Part shown: positions 9,933 to 19,041 of the stretch, one piece after another
Layout of the letters: the number at the start of each line of letters is the position of its first letter
How positions within the stretch are numbered: the stretch's first letter is position 1
Assembly (NCBI RefSeq): GCF_001907695.1
Contig: NZ_KV880640.1
Coordinates: 124,001 to 188,000 of the forward strand
Origin: Thalassospira sp. TSL5-1
GTDB taxonomy: Bacteria; Pseudomonadota; Alphaproteobacteria; Rhodospirillales; Thalassospiraceae
Direction of reading: 5' to 3'
Length of the DNA: 64,000 nucleotides
Translations under genes and position numbers: made by a program
Notes under the pieces: generated by a model
The model's input: only the letters and a program-made list of their open reading frames with translations
The model's database searches: none
What the model was told of the DNA's origin: nothing

Positions 9933-10835
9933 TTGCCGGGTGACGTTCTTCAAAAATCTTTAAGCGACCTACAGGCAGAGCTGGCGAGGAAGGTTCTCCA
10001 TTTGGCCCAAAATGGTCACTGGGAACCGGGTGAACATGTATCGGAAATAAAGCTCGCCAACGAACTGGGGACATCGCGTTCACCAGTAAGAAGCGTTTTG
10101 CAGATACTGGAGCACTTTGGCGTATTTTCAAAAATTCCGAATGTGGGTTTTCGTTTTGCCGGCATCGCATCCGAACAATTTGATATCGACGCCTGGTTGC
10201 CGCGATCAGAGTTGGAGGATTTGTACGAAAAGATCATGATTGCGCGTGCCAGCGGGCATATTGGCGTTGAAGTTTCCGAAGCTGAACTGGCAGAACAATT
10301 TGGTAGATCACGCGGCGTTGTGCGGCGTGTCATGATGCGTTTTGCCAATTCAGGTTTGGCGGAACGCCGAACCGGGCATGGTTGGCGGTTTGCCGAAACC
10401 CTGGATCGTCACGAAGCCATAAACGAGAGCTATGCTTATCGGATTATTATTGAGTGTGGTGCCATTCGTGAGAGCAGCTTTGAGCCTGTGATGTCGCAAT
10501 TGCAAGACTTGCGCAGCGCACAAACTGCGATTTTGCAACGCCCATTGGCGGAAACTTCCGGTAGTGCCTGGTTCGAGGCGAACGCCAATTTCCATTCGAC
10601 AGTTGTATCGTGGGCTAATAACCGTTTTTTGAGCGAAAGTATTGCGCGACAGAATAATTTGCGCCGTATGACGGAGTTTGTTGAATTTACCCGTTTGACC
10701 GAAGAACGGATAAAAAAATCGGCCCGAGATCATCTGGCTATTTTAGATGCCCTTGAGAAGGGCGACAAAGAAGGTGCGGTTGACATCCTCTATCGCCATC
10801 TCAGCCGGACCTCAATTGATGAAAAGTCAGATTAG
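9933..10835 (+). CDS. GntR-type transcriptional regulator with two winged-helix domains
   Basis: Putative regulator of 300 residues. The first winged-helix domain covers about residues 12-72 (GEHVSEIKLANELGTSRSPV is the recognition region). A second one at about 88-150 (VSEAELAEQFGRSRGVVRRV) is followed by a C-terminal FCD-like helical ligand domain (NFHSTVV and DHLAILDALEKGD fit its metal-site pattern). Most FadR-subfamily proteins have a single DNA-binding domain, so the tandem is unusual. The start is TTG at 9933 preceded by AAAGGAGG. The gene converges with the minus-strand hydrolase operon and ends four bases from it, so it is the likely regulator of that operon; the operator would be nearly 10 kb away at its promoter. 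Confidence 0.85.
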   Translation: MPGDVLQKSLSDLQAELARKVLHLAQNGHWEPGEHVSEIKLANELGTSRSPVRSVLQILEHFGVFSKIPNVGFRFAGIASEQFDIDAWLPRSELEDLYEKIMIARASGHIGVEVSEAELAEQFGRSRGVVRRVMMRFANSGLAERRTGHGWRFAETLDRHEAINESYAYRIIIECGAIRESSFEPVMSQLQDLRSAQTAILQRPLAETSGSAWFEANANFHSTVVSWANNRFLSESIARQNNLRRMTEFVEFTRLTEERIKKSARDHLAILDALEKGDKEGAVDILYRHLSRTSIDEKSD

Positions 10836-10839
10836 TGTT

Positions 10840-11655
10840 TTAACCATTGAGAAACCGGGTAAAAAAATCTTTTACTGGCGGCTGGATTTTATCGCCTTCG
10901 TGGCCTGCATTCGGCACAATTTCCGTTTCGACACCAACGCCAATATCAGACAGATTTTGGGCGAGACTTTTAAGGCGTTCCATTCTGGTATGGCCAGAAT
11001 CATTTATGCCTTCCATCCAAAATGTTGATTTTTCACCAACCATTGTACCCTCGGGTGATGTATCATTCGCGCCAATCACAAGCTGCACGGCAATATTTTG
11101 CATAATTTCGGGCCGCAGGGGCGCGCCTAATTGGTGTTCCATATCTGCGGTGCCAACCCACCAGGGGGTATTGTTATCGGCAAGGGTAACGGTGCCTGGT
11201 GCGGCGATTGAAATGGCCGATAAACGCTCGGGGTGACGTAACAAAAAACGATGGGCAAATTGGCCCCCACCAGAAAACCCGTGCATCATAAACTTTTTGC
11301 TGTGAAGGCGAAAAATGCCGGATACTTCGTCGATCATGTCGAGAAGAACAGTGTCATAGGCAACATCGCCATAACGGAGATGCTTGTAATTGTTGAAATC
11401 GTCCAGGCTTTCGATCCCGCAGGGAAAGAGCGGTGCTAGTAATGCGCATTGTTGGGCTTCGGCGAAATCGACAAACTGATCGCGCAATTCATAGGCGTTG
11501 CGCATGCTGCCGTGAATCAGAACGACCAGCGGATATGTTTTCTCGCCTGCCGGATCATAGTTTTTCGGCACATAGGTGCAGTAGGAAAACCGCGGGTCGC
11601 TTTGCAACGAAAACATGGCACTGCGGTCAAGGCGGTAAAAATTCAGTTTTGCCAT
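10840..11655 (-). CDS. Alpha/beta hydrolase (esterase/depolymerase-like)
   Basis: Predicted cytoplasmic serine hydrolase of 271 residues. The nucleophile motif GFSGG places Ser at residue 128, an oxyanion-forming HGSMRN sits at about 48-53, and candidate Asp and His are in GANDTSPEG and NAGHEGDK near the C-terminus. The fold resembles feruloyl-esterase/PHB-depolymerase-type proteins, but there is no signal peptide. It is the last gene of a nine-gene operon and starts with a TGATG overlap with the amidohydrolase gene before it, indicating coupled translation. The substrate is unknown; it may hydrolyse an ester or amide in the compound imported by the operon's ABC transporter. Confidence 0.85.
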   Translation of the reverse strand: MAKLNFYRLDRSAMFSLQSDPRFSYCTYVPKNYDPAGEKTYPLVVLIHGSMRNAYELRDQFVDFAEAQQCALLAPLFPCGIESLDDFNNYKHLRYGDVAYDTVLLDMIDEVSGIFRLHSKKFMMHGFSGGGQFAHRFLLRHPERLSAISIAAPGTVTLADNNTPWWVGTADMEHQLGAPLRPEIMQNIAVQLVIGANDTSPEGTMVGEKSTFWMEGINDSGHTRMERLKSLAQNLSDIGVGVETEIVPNAGHEGDKIQPPVKDFFTRFLNG

Positions 11656-12551
11656 CAGTTTGCTTTGTCCTTTGCATAGGCCGCCAATTTTTCGCTCAGC
11701 CGGGTCATTGCGGCTTTGAATGCCGGGAAGTCAGCCGTTTTTTCGCGGGTGGTTTCGTCCATATACATGCGGCGATTGATTTCGAATTGCACCGCATGGC
11801 GGCCAATTGCCGGGTTGGCATAGGCCTCTGTCAGTTCGGCCCCCCGGAAGGGCTTGTTCATTTCAACGACAAAGCCTTCACCGCGCAGAATCTCGCATAA
11901 CAGGTTGGTAAATTCGGTTCCTGCGGAACGCCCATAAAGATCGCCAATGCAAATATCAGGGCGTGAAGCCCCTTTTCCGTCGGACGACATGGTATGGCCG
12001 ATATTGGTCATGGAATGACAGTTGACATGATAGACGGTGCGAAACTGGCCGTATGCGGCATCCAGTAACCGACGAAGCGCACTGTGATAAGGAAGCCAAT
12101 AGGTAAGGATGCGGTCGCGGGCCTGGGCAATGGTCAGCGGGCGGTCATACATGGCGGTGTCGTCCCATGCCTTGCGCCAAATAAGGCCCATGCCGCGTTT
12201 GGCGGTGTTGCTGGAACGTGTGGGATAGGGCCAGTCCCCGTCAACCATGCTGACATCCATGTCAGACAGGGACCTGTTCACATCAAGGAAGCTGCGCGGG
12301 AACAGGGCACGTAGCAGGGGGGCGCCATAATCAGGTGCGGCGGCAAATAAATCATCAACATGGGTGTCGGCTGAAACGCGCACCGCATCCACGTCGACCG
12401 CAGGATGAAAATCGGCAGGAAGGTCAAGACCGCTATGTGGGCTGTCAAAAACCAGTGGCACCAGCGGGGCTTTGGGCGCGTCAATGCTTAAAACACCGGG
12501 AATATCTTGCGGGACAGGCAGCAAGGGAAGGGTGAATTCGGGGGATGTCAT
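11655..12551 (-). CDS. N-formylglutamate amidohydrolase family protein
   Basis: Zinc hydrolase family best known for N-formyl-L-glutamate to glutamate plus formate (HutG-type). The 298 residues carry the family patterns: FDSPHSGLDLP near the start, ADTHVDDLF, the FLDVNRS motif, VNCHSM in the centre, and a late ICIGDLYG. In this place it is not next to histidine-utilisation genes but between an RraA-family gene and an alpha/beta hydrolase gene, so a different N-acyl amino acid may be the substrate. It overlaps the RraA-family gene by four bases (ATGA) and its stop overlaps the next start (TGATG). Confidence 0.88.
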   Translation of the reverse strand: MTSPEFTLPLLPVPQDIPGVLSIDAPKAPLVPLVFDSPHSGLDLPADFHPAVDVDAVRVSADTHVDDLFAAAPDYGAPLLRALFPRSFLDVNRSLSDMDVSMVDGDWPYPTRSSNTAKRGMGLIWRKAWDDTAMYDRPLTIAQARDRILTYWLPYHSALRRLLDAAYGQFRTVYHVNCHSMTNIGHTMSSDGKGASRPDICIGDLYGRSAGTEFTNLLCEILRGEGFVVEMNKPFRGAELTEAYANPAIGRHAVQFEINRRMYMDETTREKTADFPAFKAAMTRLSEKLAAYAKDKAN

Positions 12552-13249
12552 GATGTTTTTGTCTCTGTATCCGCGTTTGCACCGATGGCGTCATCGATCT
12601 GTTTAACAACGCCGGTAATGTCGCCCAGACGTTCGCCGTTTTGCAGGCGTTCCATGGTGCGGGCGACACGGCCCTGGCGGGCAATGCCGGCATCGGCTTC
12701 GTTTTCTGCTTCATCGGCAGGCAGAAAAACGACGCCGGATGCGTCGGCCAGAACAATATCCCCCGGTAATACAGGCGCATTGCCACATGCGATGGGACGA
12801 TTGAAGGTGCCACCCAAATTCAGTCTTCTTGTTGTTAAAGACGATGCCCCACGGCACCAAACCGGCAAGCCTTCATCGAGAATTTCGTTGATGTCGGTGA
12901 CGGGGCCGTCGATGACAACACCAACAGCACCTGCCTGTTTTGCCGCACGCGCCACCGCCCCGCCAAGGCAGGCGTGGCGGTCGTCGCCCAACCGGTCCAC
13001 GACCAGCATGTCGCCAGGGCGGATTTTGCTAACCGCGTAGTGCATCAGTGTAGAGCACATGGGCGGCAGGGCCAGGGTGACAGCGACACCGACCCGCACC
13101 GTTTGTTTGCTATCAAGCGCCTGAATGGTCCGATTGGCAAATCCGGTTAGTCGTACATGACCAAGGGTAGCTGTTTCAACCTGCTCCAGCTTTGCCCGCA
13201 AAGCCGGATCAAGCGGTGCCGGTAAAGGATCAATACGATAGCGGTTCAT
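12548..13249 (-). CDS. RraA family protein (HMG aldolase-like fold)
   Basis: Protein of 233 residues with the RraA/dimethylmenaquinone-methyltransferase-like fold, which includes class II aldolases for 4-hydroxy-4-methyl-2-oxoglutarate. Recognisable features are GDMLVVDRLGDDRHACLGG, the loop GVVIDGPVTDINEI, LPVWCRG, and the C-terminal GDIVLADASGVVFLP. In characterised aldolases the loop reads GxxRD, with Arg binding substrate and Asp holding the metal; here the Arg position is Thr (GPVTD). The Asp remains. The enzyme may therefore use a different substrate or not be an aldolase. It sits between creatininase-like and N-formylglutamate amidohydrolase-like genes with ATGA overlaps on both sides. 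Confidence 0.85.
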   Translation of the reverse strand: MNRYRIDPLPAPLDPALRAKLEQVETATLGHVRLTGFANRTIQALDSKQTVRVGVAVTLALPPMCSTLMHYAVSKIRPGDMLVVDRLGDDRHACLGGAVARAAKQAGAVGVVIDGPVTDINEILDEGLPVWCRGASSLTTRRLNLGGTFNRPIACGNAPVLPGDIVLADASGVVFLPADEAENEADAGIARQGRVARTMERLQNGERLGDITGVVKQIDDAIGANADTETKTS

Positions 13250-14058
13250 GATACCTCCGGTATAAACGGATTTTTGGGATCAGCACGCAGCAAACAACGG
13301 ATCAGGTCGGCTGTTATGTTCGTGATATGCTGAGCGAGTTTTTCGCCATGCTGCGATGATGCCAAAGCGGCTGAACCGGAAAGCAATCCGTTTTCATCAA
13401 CCTCTTTGGCGTTTAGCGGCAGATTAAGAGAAATGCCGTCAAACGTGACGCCAGACACACCGCGCACAGGGAAACCAAGGGCGGTTTTGCGGCGTGTTTT
13501 TGCTGTTCTAAGGTCGAGACGGCATTGTTCCGGGTATAAATGCAGCGCGACCGAACTTATGGGTTCGCCGCCATGTCCGCGCACGGTTGCATCACCAAAC
13601 AGTGTTGTTAACAGGCTGTCCGGGATGGTTTTCCAAATATCAAGTGATGGCACCATAATGCCTCGATCACGGCGAATATCGCGCACGACTTGCGAGATCA
13701 GCGAGGCGTTAGTGGTATGGCCGTTAAAAATCAGAAGACGATTAAGGTCGTGGTCAAGCAGGCTGTCGAGCATATCGCGCAGGACCGCCTTGAAGGTTTC
13801 GGGACGCAATTGCATGCCACCGGCAACATCGCGGAAAAAATCGGCATACCCAAAGGGGAGGCCCGGCGCAACCAGCGCGCAAGGGCCTGCATCCTGTGCT
13901 GCCATGACGGCAAGGCGTTCCGCCAATTGGTAATCCCCCATCGGGCAATGGGGGCCTTGTACTTCTTGTGACCCAAGTGGCACCAGAATGACCGTCGGTT
14001 CTTTCACCCGCGCTGCAAATTCAGTCGCCGTCATGTCTGCGATGCGGTGCTTTGTCAT
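13246..14058 (-). CDS. Creatininase family protein
   Basis: Putative metal-dependent amidohydrolase of 270 residues; family members open creatinine or related cyclic amides or act as formamide hydrolases. The N-terminal motif reads PLGSQEVQGPHCPMGDYQLAE. Compared with the usual GSxEQHGPHLPxxxD the metal-binding Glu and Asp are kept, but the His right after the Glu is Gln. Later family elements FNGHTTNASLI and RGHGGEPISS are present. This ligand change may alter metal occupancy or specificity. Both ends overlap neighbours by four bases, so it is translated as part of the hydrolase block. The substrate is not determined. Confidence 0.85.
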   Translation of the reverse strand: MTKHRIADMTATEFAARVKEPTVILVPLGSQEVQGPHCPMGDYQLAERLAVMAAQDAGPCALVAPGLPFGYADFFRDVAGGMQLRPETFKAVLRDMLDSLLDHDLNRLLIFNGHTTNASLISQVVRDIRRDRGIMVPSLDIWKTIPDSLLTTLFGDATVRGHGGEPISSVALHLYPEQCRLDLRTAKTRRKTALGFPVRGVSGVTFDGISLNLPLNAKEVDENGLLSGSAALASSQHGEKLAQHITNITADLIRCLLRADPKNPFIPEVS

Positions 14059-15593
14059 GATGCGGTTTCTTTTTGACGGGCGTTTTGGGTCAGGTGCCCT
14101 TTTATTTCGGGCAGCGACAGAATGGACGAATTCACATTCACCTGCCGGAACATCCGCAATTTACCATTTCGCAGTTTGCAGCCTACCGTATCGCGAAATG
14201 CGGTTTCGATGAAGGCCCAGTCAAATGTTAGAATGTGCCAACCTTCGTCATCCATTTCTGACCATGCAGCCCATGCTGCTACGGCAAAGCCTTCATCGGG
14301 TTCATAGGCATGGTGCAGGCGTGCGCCGCTCATGGTTGTGACACTTTCAACCCTGTGTCCCAGTCCTGCCTGAATACGGTGTGCCCCGCGATGGTCTTTC
14401 AGAACAAAGACAATATCGCGACCGGATTGTTCCAGACGAAGGGCAGTGATGCCCTGATCGTTGGGTTCGGCTGTATAGGTTCCAGCCCAGTTTTGTGGTG
14501 CATGCGACCAGCTTTCGCCAGGTGGCGGGCAAAGTTCGAGCATATTGATCCTCCCTGGCAGATCGGGCTTGTCCCAGGTGCCCAGGGCAGGACGCAGTAC
14601 GTCGTGGATAAGGCCGTGAAAGCGGCGGTCATTGTCGTCCATGCCCGCAGTGAAGGCGATGACCGCCCGTTCATTGGGCAGTACAATACAGGCCTGGCCG
14701 AACAGGCCCGTCGCGGCGTAGCTGTCATGGGGCCCACGCCACCATTGATAGCCATATCCTTCGCGCCGTTCCGGGCTTGCGTCACCAACACTTTCATCGG
14801 GACCAAGATAATGCTCGCCGGTTAACACCCCAAGCGAGACATCACGCAGTTGCATGCCGGTTGCGGCTTTGGTCCAGTTTTCAGGCAGAACCTGATCCCC
14901 GTTCCATTTGCCGTGTTGCAAATGCAAGATCCCCAGTTTTAGCAAATCAGACGTCAGGCAGGTCAGGCCGTTGCCACCACTATTAACCCCCTCAGGGCTT
15001 AGGTCCCAGCGAATATCAGGTGACATTTGCAAGGGCGTAAAGACGCGATCCGTAAGGTAGTCATGAACGGTTCGCCCTAAAACACGCTGAACAATGGCCG
15101 AGAGTACATAGCTGCATGCGCTGTCATAAACAAAAATTTCGCCAGGAGCATAGACAATGGGTTGTTTGAGGAAATCTTCGACCCAGCTTGTTTTGAGTTT
15201 TCGCCATGATCCACCGGAAATGCCACAGGCGTGACCGCTGGTCATGGTAAGCACATGACGAATTTGCATGGCCTCGATGCCACTGGCGGCCGACTTTTTA
15301 AATTCCGGGAAAAAATCGATGACCCGGTCTGTCAGGCTTAGTTTGCCATCCTCTATGGCCAGTCCTACAGCCATAGAGGTGAAACTTTTGGTGACCGAAT
15401 GCATCATATGCAAGCGGTCCGGCCCGTAAGGTGCCCAATAGGCCTCGGTGATCAATGCGCCATCATGCCAGACCAGCAGGCTGTGCATTTCAATGCCGGC
15501 GCGTTCAATTTCGTCAAGCACGGTTAAAATGATGGCAGGGTCCGTTTTGTGACTTTCAGGCGTTGCGCGGATCAGTCCGTCTTTATGGCTCAT
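14055..15593 (-). CDS. Serine hydrolase (beta-lactamase/class C esterase family)
   Basis: Predicted serine hydrolase with a penicillin-binding-protein-like fold, about 512 residues from the chosen start. The nucleophile motif SxxK occurs in HSVTKSFTSMAVG, and the Tyr motif YxS in FVYDSACSYVLSAIV. A C-terminal extension of about 150 residues resembles the lipocalin-like tail seen in some family members. No signal peptide is visible. The frame is open back to 15635, but the ATG at 15593 is preferred because it forms an ATGA overlap with the ATPase gene ahead of it. Its position straight after the transporter suggests it acts first on the imported compound, as an esterase, amidase or D-aminopeptidase-like enzyme. 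Confidence 0.85.
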   Translation of the reverse strand: MSHKDGLIRATPESHKTDPAIILTVLDEIERAGIEMHSLLVWHDGALITEAYWAPYGPDRLHMMHSVTKSFTSMAVGLAIEDGKLSLTDRVIDFFPEFKKSAASGIEAMQIRHVLTMTSGHACGISGGSWRKLKTSWVEDFLKQPIVYAPGEIFVYDSACSYVLSAIVQRVLGRTVHDYLTDRVFTPLQMSPDIRWDLSPEGVNSGGNGLTCLTSDLLKLGILHLQHGKWNGDQVLPENWTKAATGMQLRDVSLGVLTGEHYLGPDESVGDASPERREGYGYQWWRGPHDSYAATGLFGQACIVLPNERAVIAFTAGMDDNDRRFHGLIHDVLRPALGTWDKPDLPGRINMLELCPPPGESWSHAPQNWAGTYTAEPNDQGITALRLEQSGRDIVFVLKDHRGAHRIQAGLGHRVESVTTMSGARLHHAYEPDEGFAVAAWAAWSEMDDEGWHILTFDWAFIETAFRDTVGCKLRNGKLRMFRQVNVNSSILSLPEIKGHLTQNARQKETAS

Positions 15594-17260
15594 CCCACAG
15601 CCTCCGTTGTCAGATCGGGTTCGCCAAAGCGCCAACTTAAAACAACGCCGGTTTCCGTGCGGTTCAGCTTGGGAATTGCCGACAGCAGGGCGCGGGTATA
15701 GTCGCTTTTGGGGGTATCAAATATCTGGTTGCGTGCCCCTTCTTCGGCAATTTTGCCATCGCGCATAACAATTACTCGGTCCGCCAGTTGTTCCACCACA
15801 CCCAGGTCGTGGCTTATAAAAAGGCAGGAAAAGCCGTAGCGATGTTGCAGGTTACTTAAAAGCTCCAACACCTGCGCACGCACGGTGACATCAAGGGCCG
15901 AGACGGCTTCATCCGCGATTACGAAATCAGGCCGGCCGATGATGGCCCGTGCAATGGCGACGCGCTGGCGTTGCCCACCCGATAGTTCATGGGGCAAGCG
16001 GTCAAGATGGGCCGTTTTTAACCCGACTTCTTCAATTGCAGTGCAAATGCGCTCCTCCCGTTGGGATCGGGGAAGATTTTTTTCGTGATACAGGGCTTCA
16101 GCCAGGGTGCGCCGAATGGTAAAGCGCGGATCAAGCGATCCAAACGGATCCTGAAAGATCATTTGGCAATTTCGGCGATAATCCATCCATGTGGCATTAC
16201 CTTTTTTAACCACCCGCCCGCGAAATAATACTTCGCCCGCACTGGTTTTGATTTGATGGGCAATGGCCTTTCCAAGGGTAGTTTTGCCAGAGCCTGAAGC
16301 ACCAACAATGGCAACAACTTCGCCGCGCCGCACAGTAAGGTTAATGCCGTGAAGCGCCTTTTTCTTGTCGACCTTACCAAACAAACCCGACCGGGATTTA
16401 TATTCGACTGCCAGATCACGGGTTTCGAGGATCGGTTGGTCGGTATCATTGAAAAGACGAACGGGTCCGCGTTCTGGCATGGAACGCAGCAGGTTGCGGG
16501 TATATTCGTGTTGTGGTGTCGCTAAAATATCGGCTGTTTGGCCGGACTCAACAATCTCTCCCTGGCGCATAACAAGCAGGCGTTCGCAATAATGTGCCAC
16601 CATCGGTAAATCATGGCTGATCAGAATTAATGCTGTGCCTTCTTCTTTGGTCAGTTCCAGCATGAGTTTCAAAACGCTGCGCTGGACAAGGGCATCGAGT
16701 GCGGTTGTGGGTTCATCCGCGATCAGCAGTGCAGGCTTTAGCAACATGGCCGATGCCAGCATAATCCGTTGGCGCATACCGCCGGAAAATTCGTGGGGAT
16801 AATCGTCCAACCGGTCTTGCGGGGCAGGAATGCCCACCCGTTCCATAATTTCAAGAATACGGGTACGGCGTTCTTTTGCGTTTAGGTCGGTATGTTCTTG
16901 CAGCGGTTCATTAAGCTGTCGGCCAATTGTCATTGACGGGTTCAGGGACGTCATGGGTTCTTGAAAAACCATACCGATCTCGGCCCCGCGCAGGCGGCGC
17001 AGGTCCTTGGCTTTCATGTCCAGCACCGAACGCCCCTGAAACAGGATGTCTCCGCCATAGGGAACCACAACACCGGGCTGAAGCCCAAAAAGCGAGCGGC
17101 CAAGCATGGTTTTGCCCGATCCGGATTCCCCGACAAGGCCTAAAACCTCGCCAGGTTTCAGATCGAAGCTGGCGGCCTTTACAATGCGGTTATCAGTGGG
17201 GCTGACCAGCCCAAGGTCGAGCGCGCGAACACTCAACAAGATTTCGGTGTCAGTCATCAC
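15590..17260 (-). CDS. Fused double ABC ATPase of a peptide-type importer (DppD-DppF fusion)
   Basis: Single 556-residue protein with two complete nucleotide-binding domains. The N-terminal half has Walker A GESGSGKT, Q-loop [10 protein letters not shown], signature FSGGMRQRI and Walker [11 protein letters not shown]. The C-terminal half has Walker A GASGSGKTT, FQDPFGSLDP, LSGGQRQRV and an altered but common Walker B IADEAVSALD. It replaces the separate DppD and DppF proteins found in the first cluster. Gene overlaps on both sides (ATGA) tie it to the DppC-like permease ahead and the serine hydrolase behind. Confidence 0.93.
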   Translation of the reverse strand: MMTDTEILLSVRALDLGLVSPTDNRIVKAASFDLKPGEVLGLVGESGSGKTMLGRSLFGLQPGVVVPYGGDILFQGRSVLDMKAKDLRRLRGAEIGMVFQEPMTSLNPSMTIGRQLNEPLQEHTDLNAKERRTRILEIMERVGIPAPQDRLDDYPHEFSGGMRQRIMLASAMLLKPALLIADEPTTALDALVQRSVLKLMLELTKEEGTALILISHDLPMVAHYCERLLVMRQGEIVESGQTADILATPQHEYTRNLLRSMPERGPVRLFNDTDQPILETRDLAVEYKSRSGLFGKVDKKKALHGINLTVRRGEVVAIVGASGSGKTTLGKAIAHQIKTSAGEVLFRGRVVKKGNATWMDYRRNCQMIFQDPFGSLDPRFTIRRTLAEALYHEKNLPRSQREERICTAIEEVGLKTAHLDRLPHELSGGQRQRVAIARAIIGRPDFVIADEAVSALDVTVRAQVLELLSNLQHRYGFSCLFISHDLGVVEQLADRVIVMRDGKIAEEGARNQIFDTPKSDYTRALLSAIPKLNRTETGVVLSWRFGEPDLTTEAVG

Positions 17261-18072
17261 AGGCCCCTCATCCGTGGGTCAAAACGGTCGCGGACATAGT
17301 CGCCAAACAGGTTGATGCCCAGCAAAGTCATCGAAATACACAGCCCCGGGAAGATCCCCAGCCATACGGCCTGTTCCATATAAGGCCGTGCGCCAGCCAG
17401 CATATTGCCCCATGTCGGTGCGGGTGGTGGCACGCCAAGCCCCAGAAAACTCAGCGCACTTTCGGTCAGCAAGACCGATCCAAACATTGATGTCGCGATC
17501 ACGATCACCGGTGCCAGGCAGTTGGGAATAATATGGACAAGCAAGGTATACCCGGCGGGGTGCCCCATCAGACGCGATGCTTCGATATAATCCTGTTCGC
17601 GCAACGACATGACCGAGCCCCGAACAACCCGTGTGACCGTCGGTAAATAGGCCAAGCCCAGGGCGATGATAACGCCGGAAATGTTTGTGCCCATGATGGA
17701 CAGCAAAGCAAGGGCGAGCAGCATGGAAGGAAAAGCAAGAAGCGTGTCGGTGAACAGCATAACGGTGCGGTCCACCCAGCCCCGGCAATATCCCGACAGG
17801 GCGCCAAGGATCAGCCCGAAAAAGACCGAGCATAAAACCGTCAACGTCGAAATCGAAACGCTGGTACCCGCCGCCGCCATCAGGCGCGATAAAACATCTC
17901 GGCCATATTCATCGGTGCCCAGCCAGTGGCCAGGCCCTGGAGGCAGAAGTTTGTCTTGTAAATGAATGGCAAGCGGGTTTTCCGGTGTCCAGAGCAACCC
18001 TGACAAAGCCACAACAAGGAAGAAGGCAACCAGGCTGCTTCCCAGGATTTGGTTTGTTCTACGCAAGCTCAT
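17257..18072 (-). CDS. ABC transporter permease, DppC/OppC type
   Basis: Inner-membrane permease of the second peptide-type importer, about 271 residues. It shows an N-terminal helix (ILGSSLVAFFLVVALSGLL), the conserved HWLGTDEYGRDVLSRLMAAA, the docking loop YIEASRLMGHPAGYTL and the end segment LSFLGLGVPPPAPTWGNML. The ATG at 18072 (MSLRRTNQ) is chosen over an upstream in-frame start at 18108 because it overlaps the DppB-like stop codon by four bases (ATGA). The next gene, the fused ATPase, also overlaps by four bases. Confidence 0.92.
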   Translation of the reverse strand: MSLRRTNQILGSSLVAFFLVVALSGLLWTPENPLAIHLQDKLLPPGPGHWLGTDEYGRDVLSRLMAAAGTSVSISTLTVLCSVFFGLILGALSGYCRGWVDRTVMLFTDTLLAFPSMLLALALLSIMGTNISGVIIALGLAYLPTVTRVVRGSVMSLREQDYIEASRLMGHPAGYTLLVHIIPNCLAPVIVIATSMFGSVLLTESALSFLGLGVPPPAPTWGNMLAGARPYMEQAVWLGIFPGLCISMTLLGINLFGDYVRDRFDPRMRGL

Positions 18073-19013
18073 TGGGCTTTTATCCTTGGATCGAACAGGG
18101 GGTAGCACAGATCAATAATCAGATTGACAACCACATAGGTCACCGCAACAAACAGCAGGCAGCCCTGCAAGACCGGGTAGTCGCGACCGAAAATAGATTC
18201 AACAATCAGGCGCCCAAGGCCCGGGATTGTAAAAACGGTTTCGATAACAGCCACACCGCCTAGCAAATTACCCAGAATAAGACCCAGAAGGGTCCAGGTC
18301 GGGCCAAACGCATTGCGGGCAACGTGCCGGGTCAGGATAGCGGCGTCTGAAAGGCCTTTGGCGCGTGCATGAGTAATGTAATCAAGGCGTAAAACATCCA
18401 GGGTTGATGCGCGTGCCATACGGACCAGAATACCGGTTTCATGCAGCACCAGGGACGCAACCGGCATGATCAGATAGATCAGCCCGCTCCAAAAATTATG
18501 GGCGATGGAGACATATCCGATCACCGGGAGCCAACCGAGTTTAAGACCAAAAAACAACAGCAACATTAAACCACCCCAAAAGGTGGGGATCGACATCAGC
18601 ATTGTTGCCGTAATCACAACGCCCAGGTCAAAGCCGCTGCTTTGGCGCCAGGCAGCAACCATACCCAAAGGGACGGCGATAATTGCCGAGATTGCCACGG
18701 CAATCAGCACAAGTTGTGCGGAAATGAAGAAGCGATGCAGCACAAGTTGCATGACCGGTTCCCCGGTGGTGATGGAATGCCCCAAGTCGCCATGTAACAG
18801 GGCCTGAAACCACAGAAACATCTGGGTGGGAATGGATTGATCCAGCCCGAGATGACGGCGCATGGTTTCGTAAACCTGTTGGTCTGCGTTGTCGCCCAGC
18901 ATGAGTGTGACCGGATCGCCCGGAATCAGTCGGATCAAGGCGAAAACGGTAATTGAAACCAAAATGAGCGTCGGTATGGCTGTAAGCAAACGTGCAACCA
19001 TGAATCTGAGCAT
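18069..19013 (-). CDS. ABC transporter permease, DppB/OppB type
   Basis: Inner-membrane permease of 314 residues, partner of the DppC-like protein encoded next. The N-terminus MLRFMVARLLTAIPTLILVS, the GDPVTLMLG loop, the docking region YITHARAKGLSDAAILTRHV and the C-terminal LCYPLFDPRIKAQ are all typical of DppB. A 105-base gap with a long stem-loop (19042-19083) separates it from the binding-protein gene upstream, so membrane components are probably made at a lower level than the binding protein. Confidence 0.93.
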   Translation of the reverse strand: MLRFMVARLLTAIPTLILVSITVFALIRLIPGDPVTLMLGDNADQQVYETMRRHLGLDQSIPTQMFLWFQALLHGDLGHSITTGEPVMQLVLHRFFISAQLVLIAVAISAIIAVPLGMVAAWRQSSGFDLGVVITATMLMSIPTFWGGLMLLLFFGLKLGWLPVIGYVSIAHNFWSGLIYLIMPVASLVLHETGILVRMARASTLDVLRLDYITHARAKGLSDAAILTRHVARNAFGPTWTLLGLILGNLLGGVAVIETVFTIPGLGRLIVESIFGRDYPVLQGCLLFVAVTYVVVNLIIDLCYPLFDPRIKAQ

Positions 19014-19041
19014 TGTGCGCCCCTGTTTGCGTGTTTTGCGT

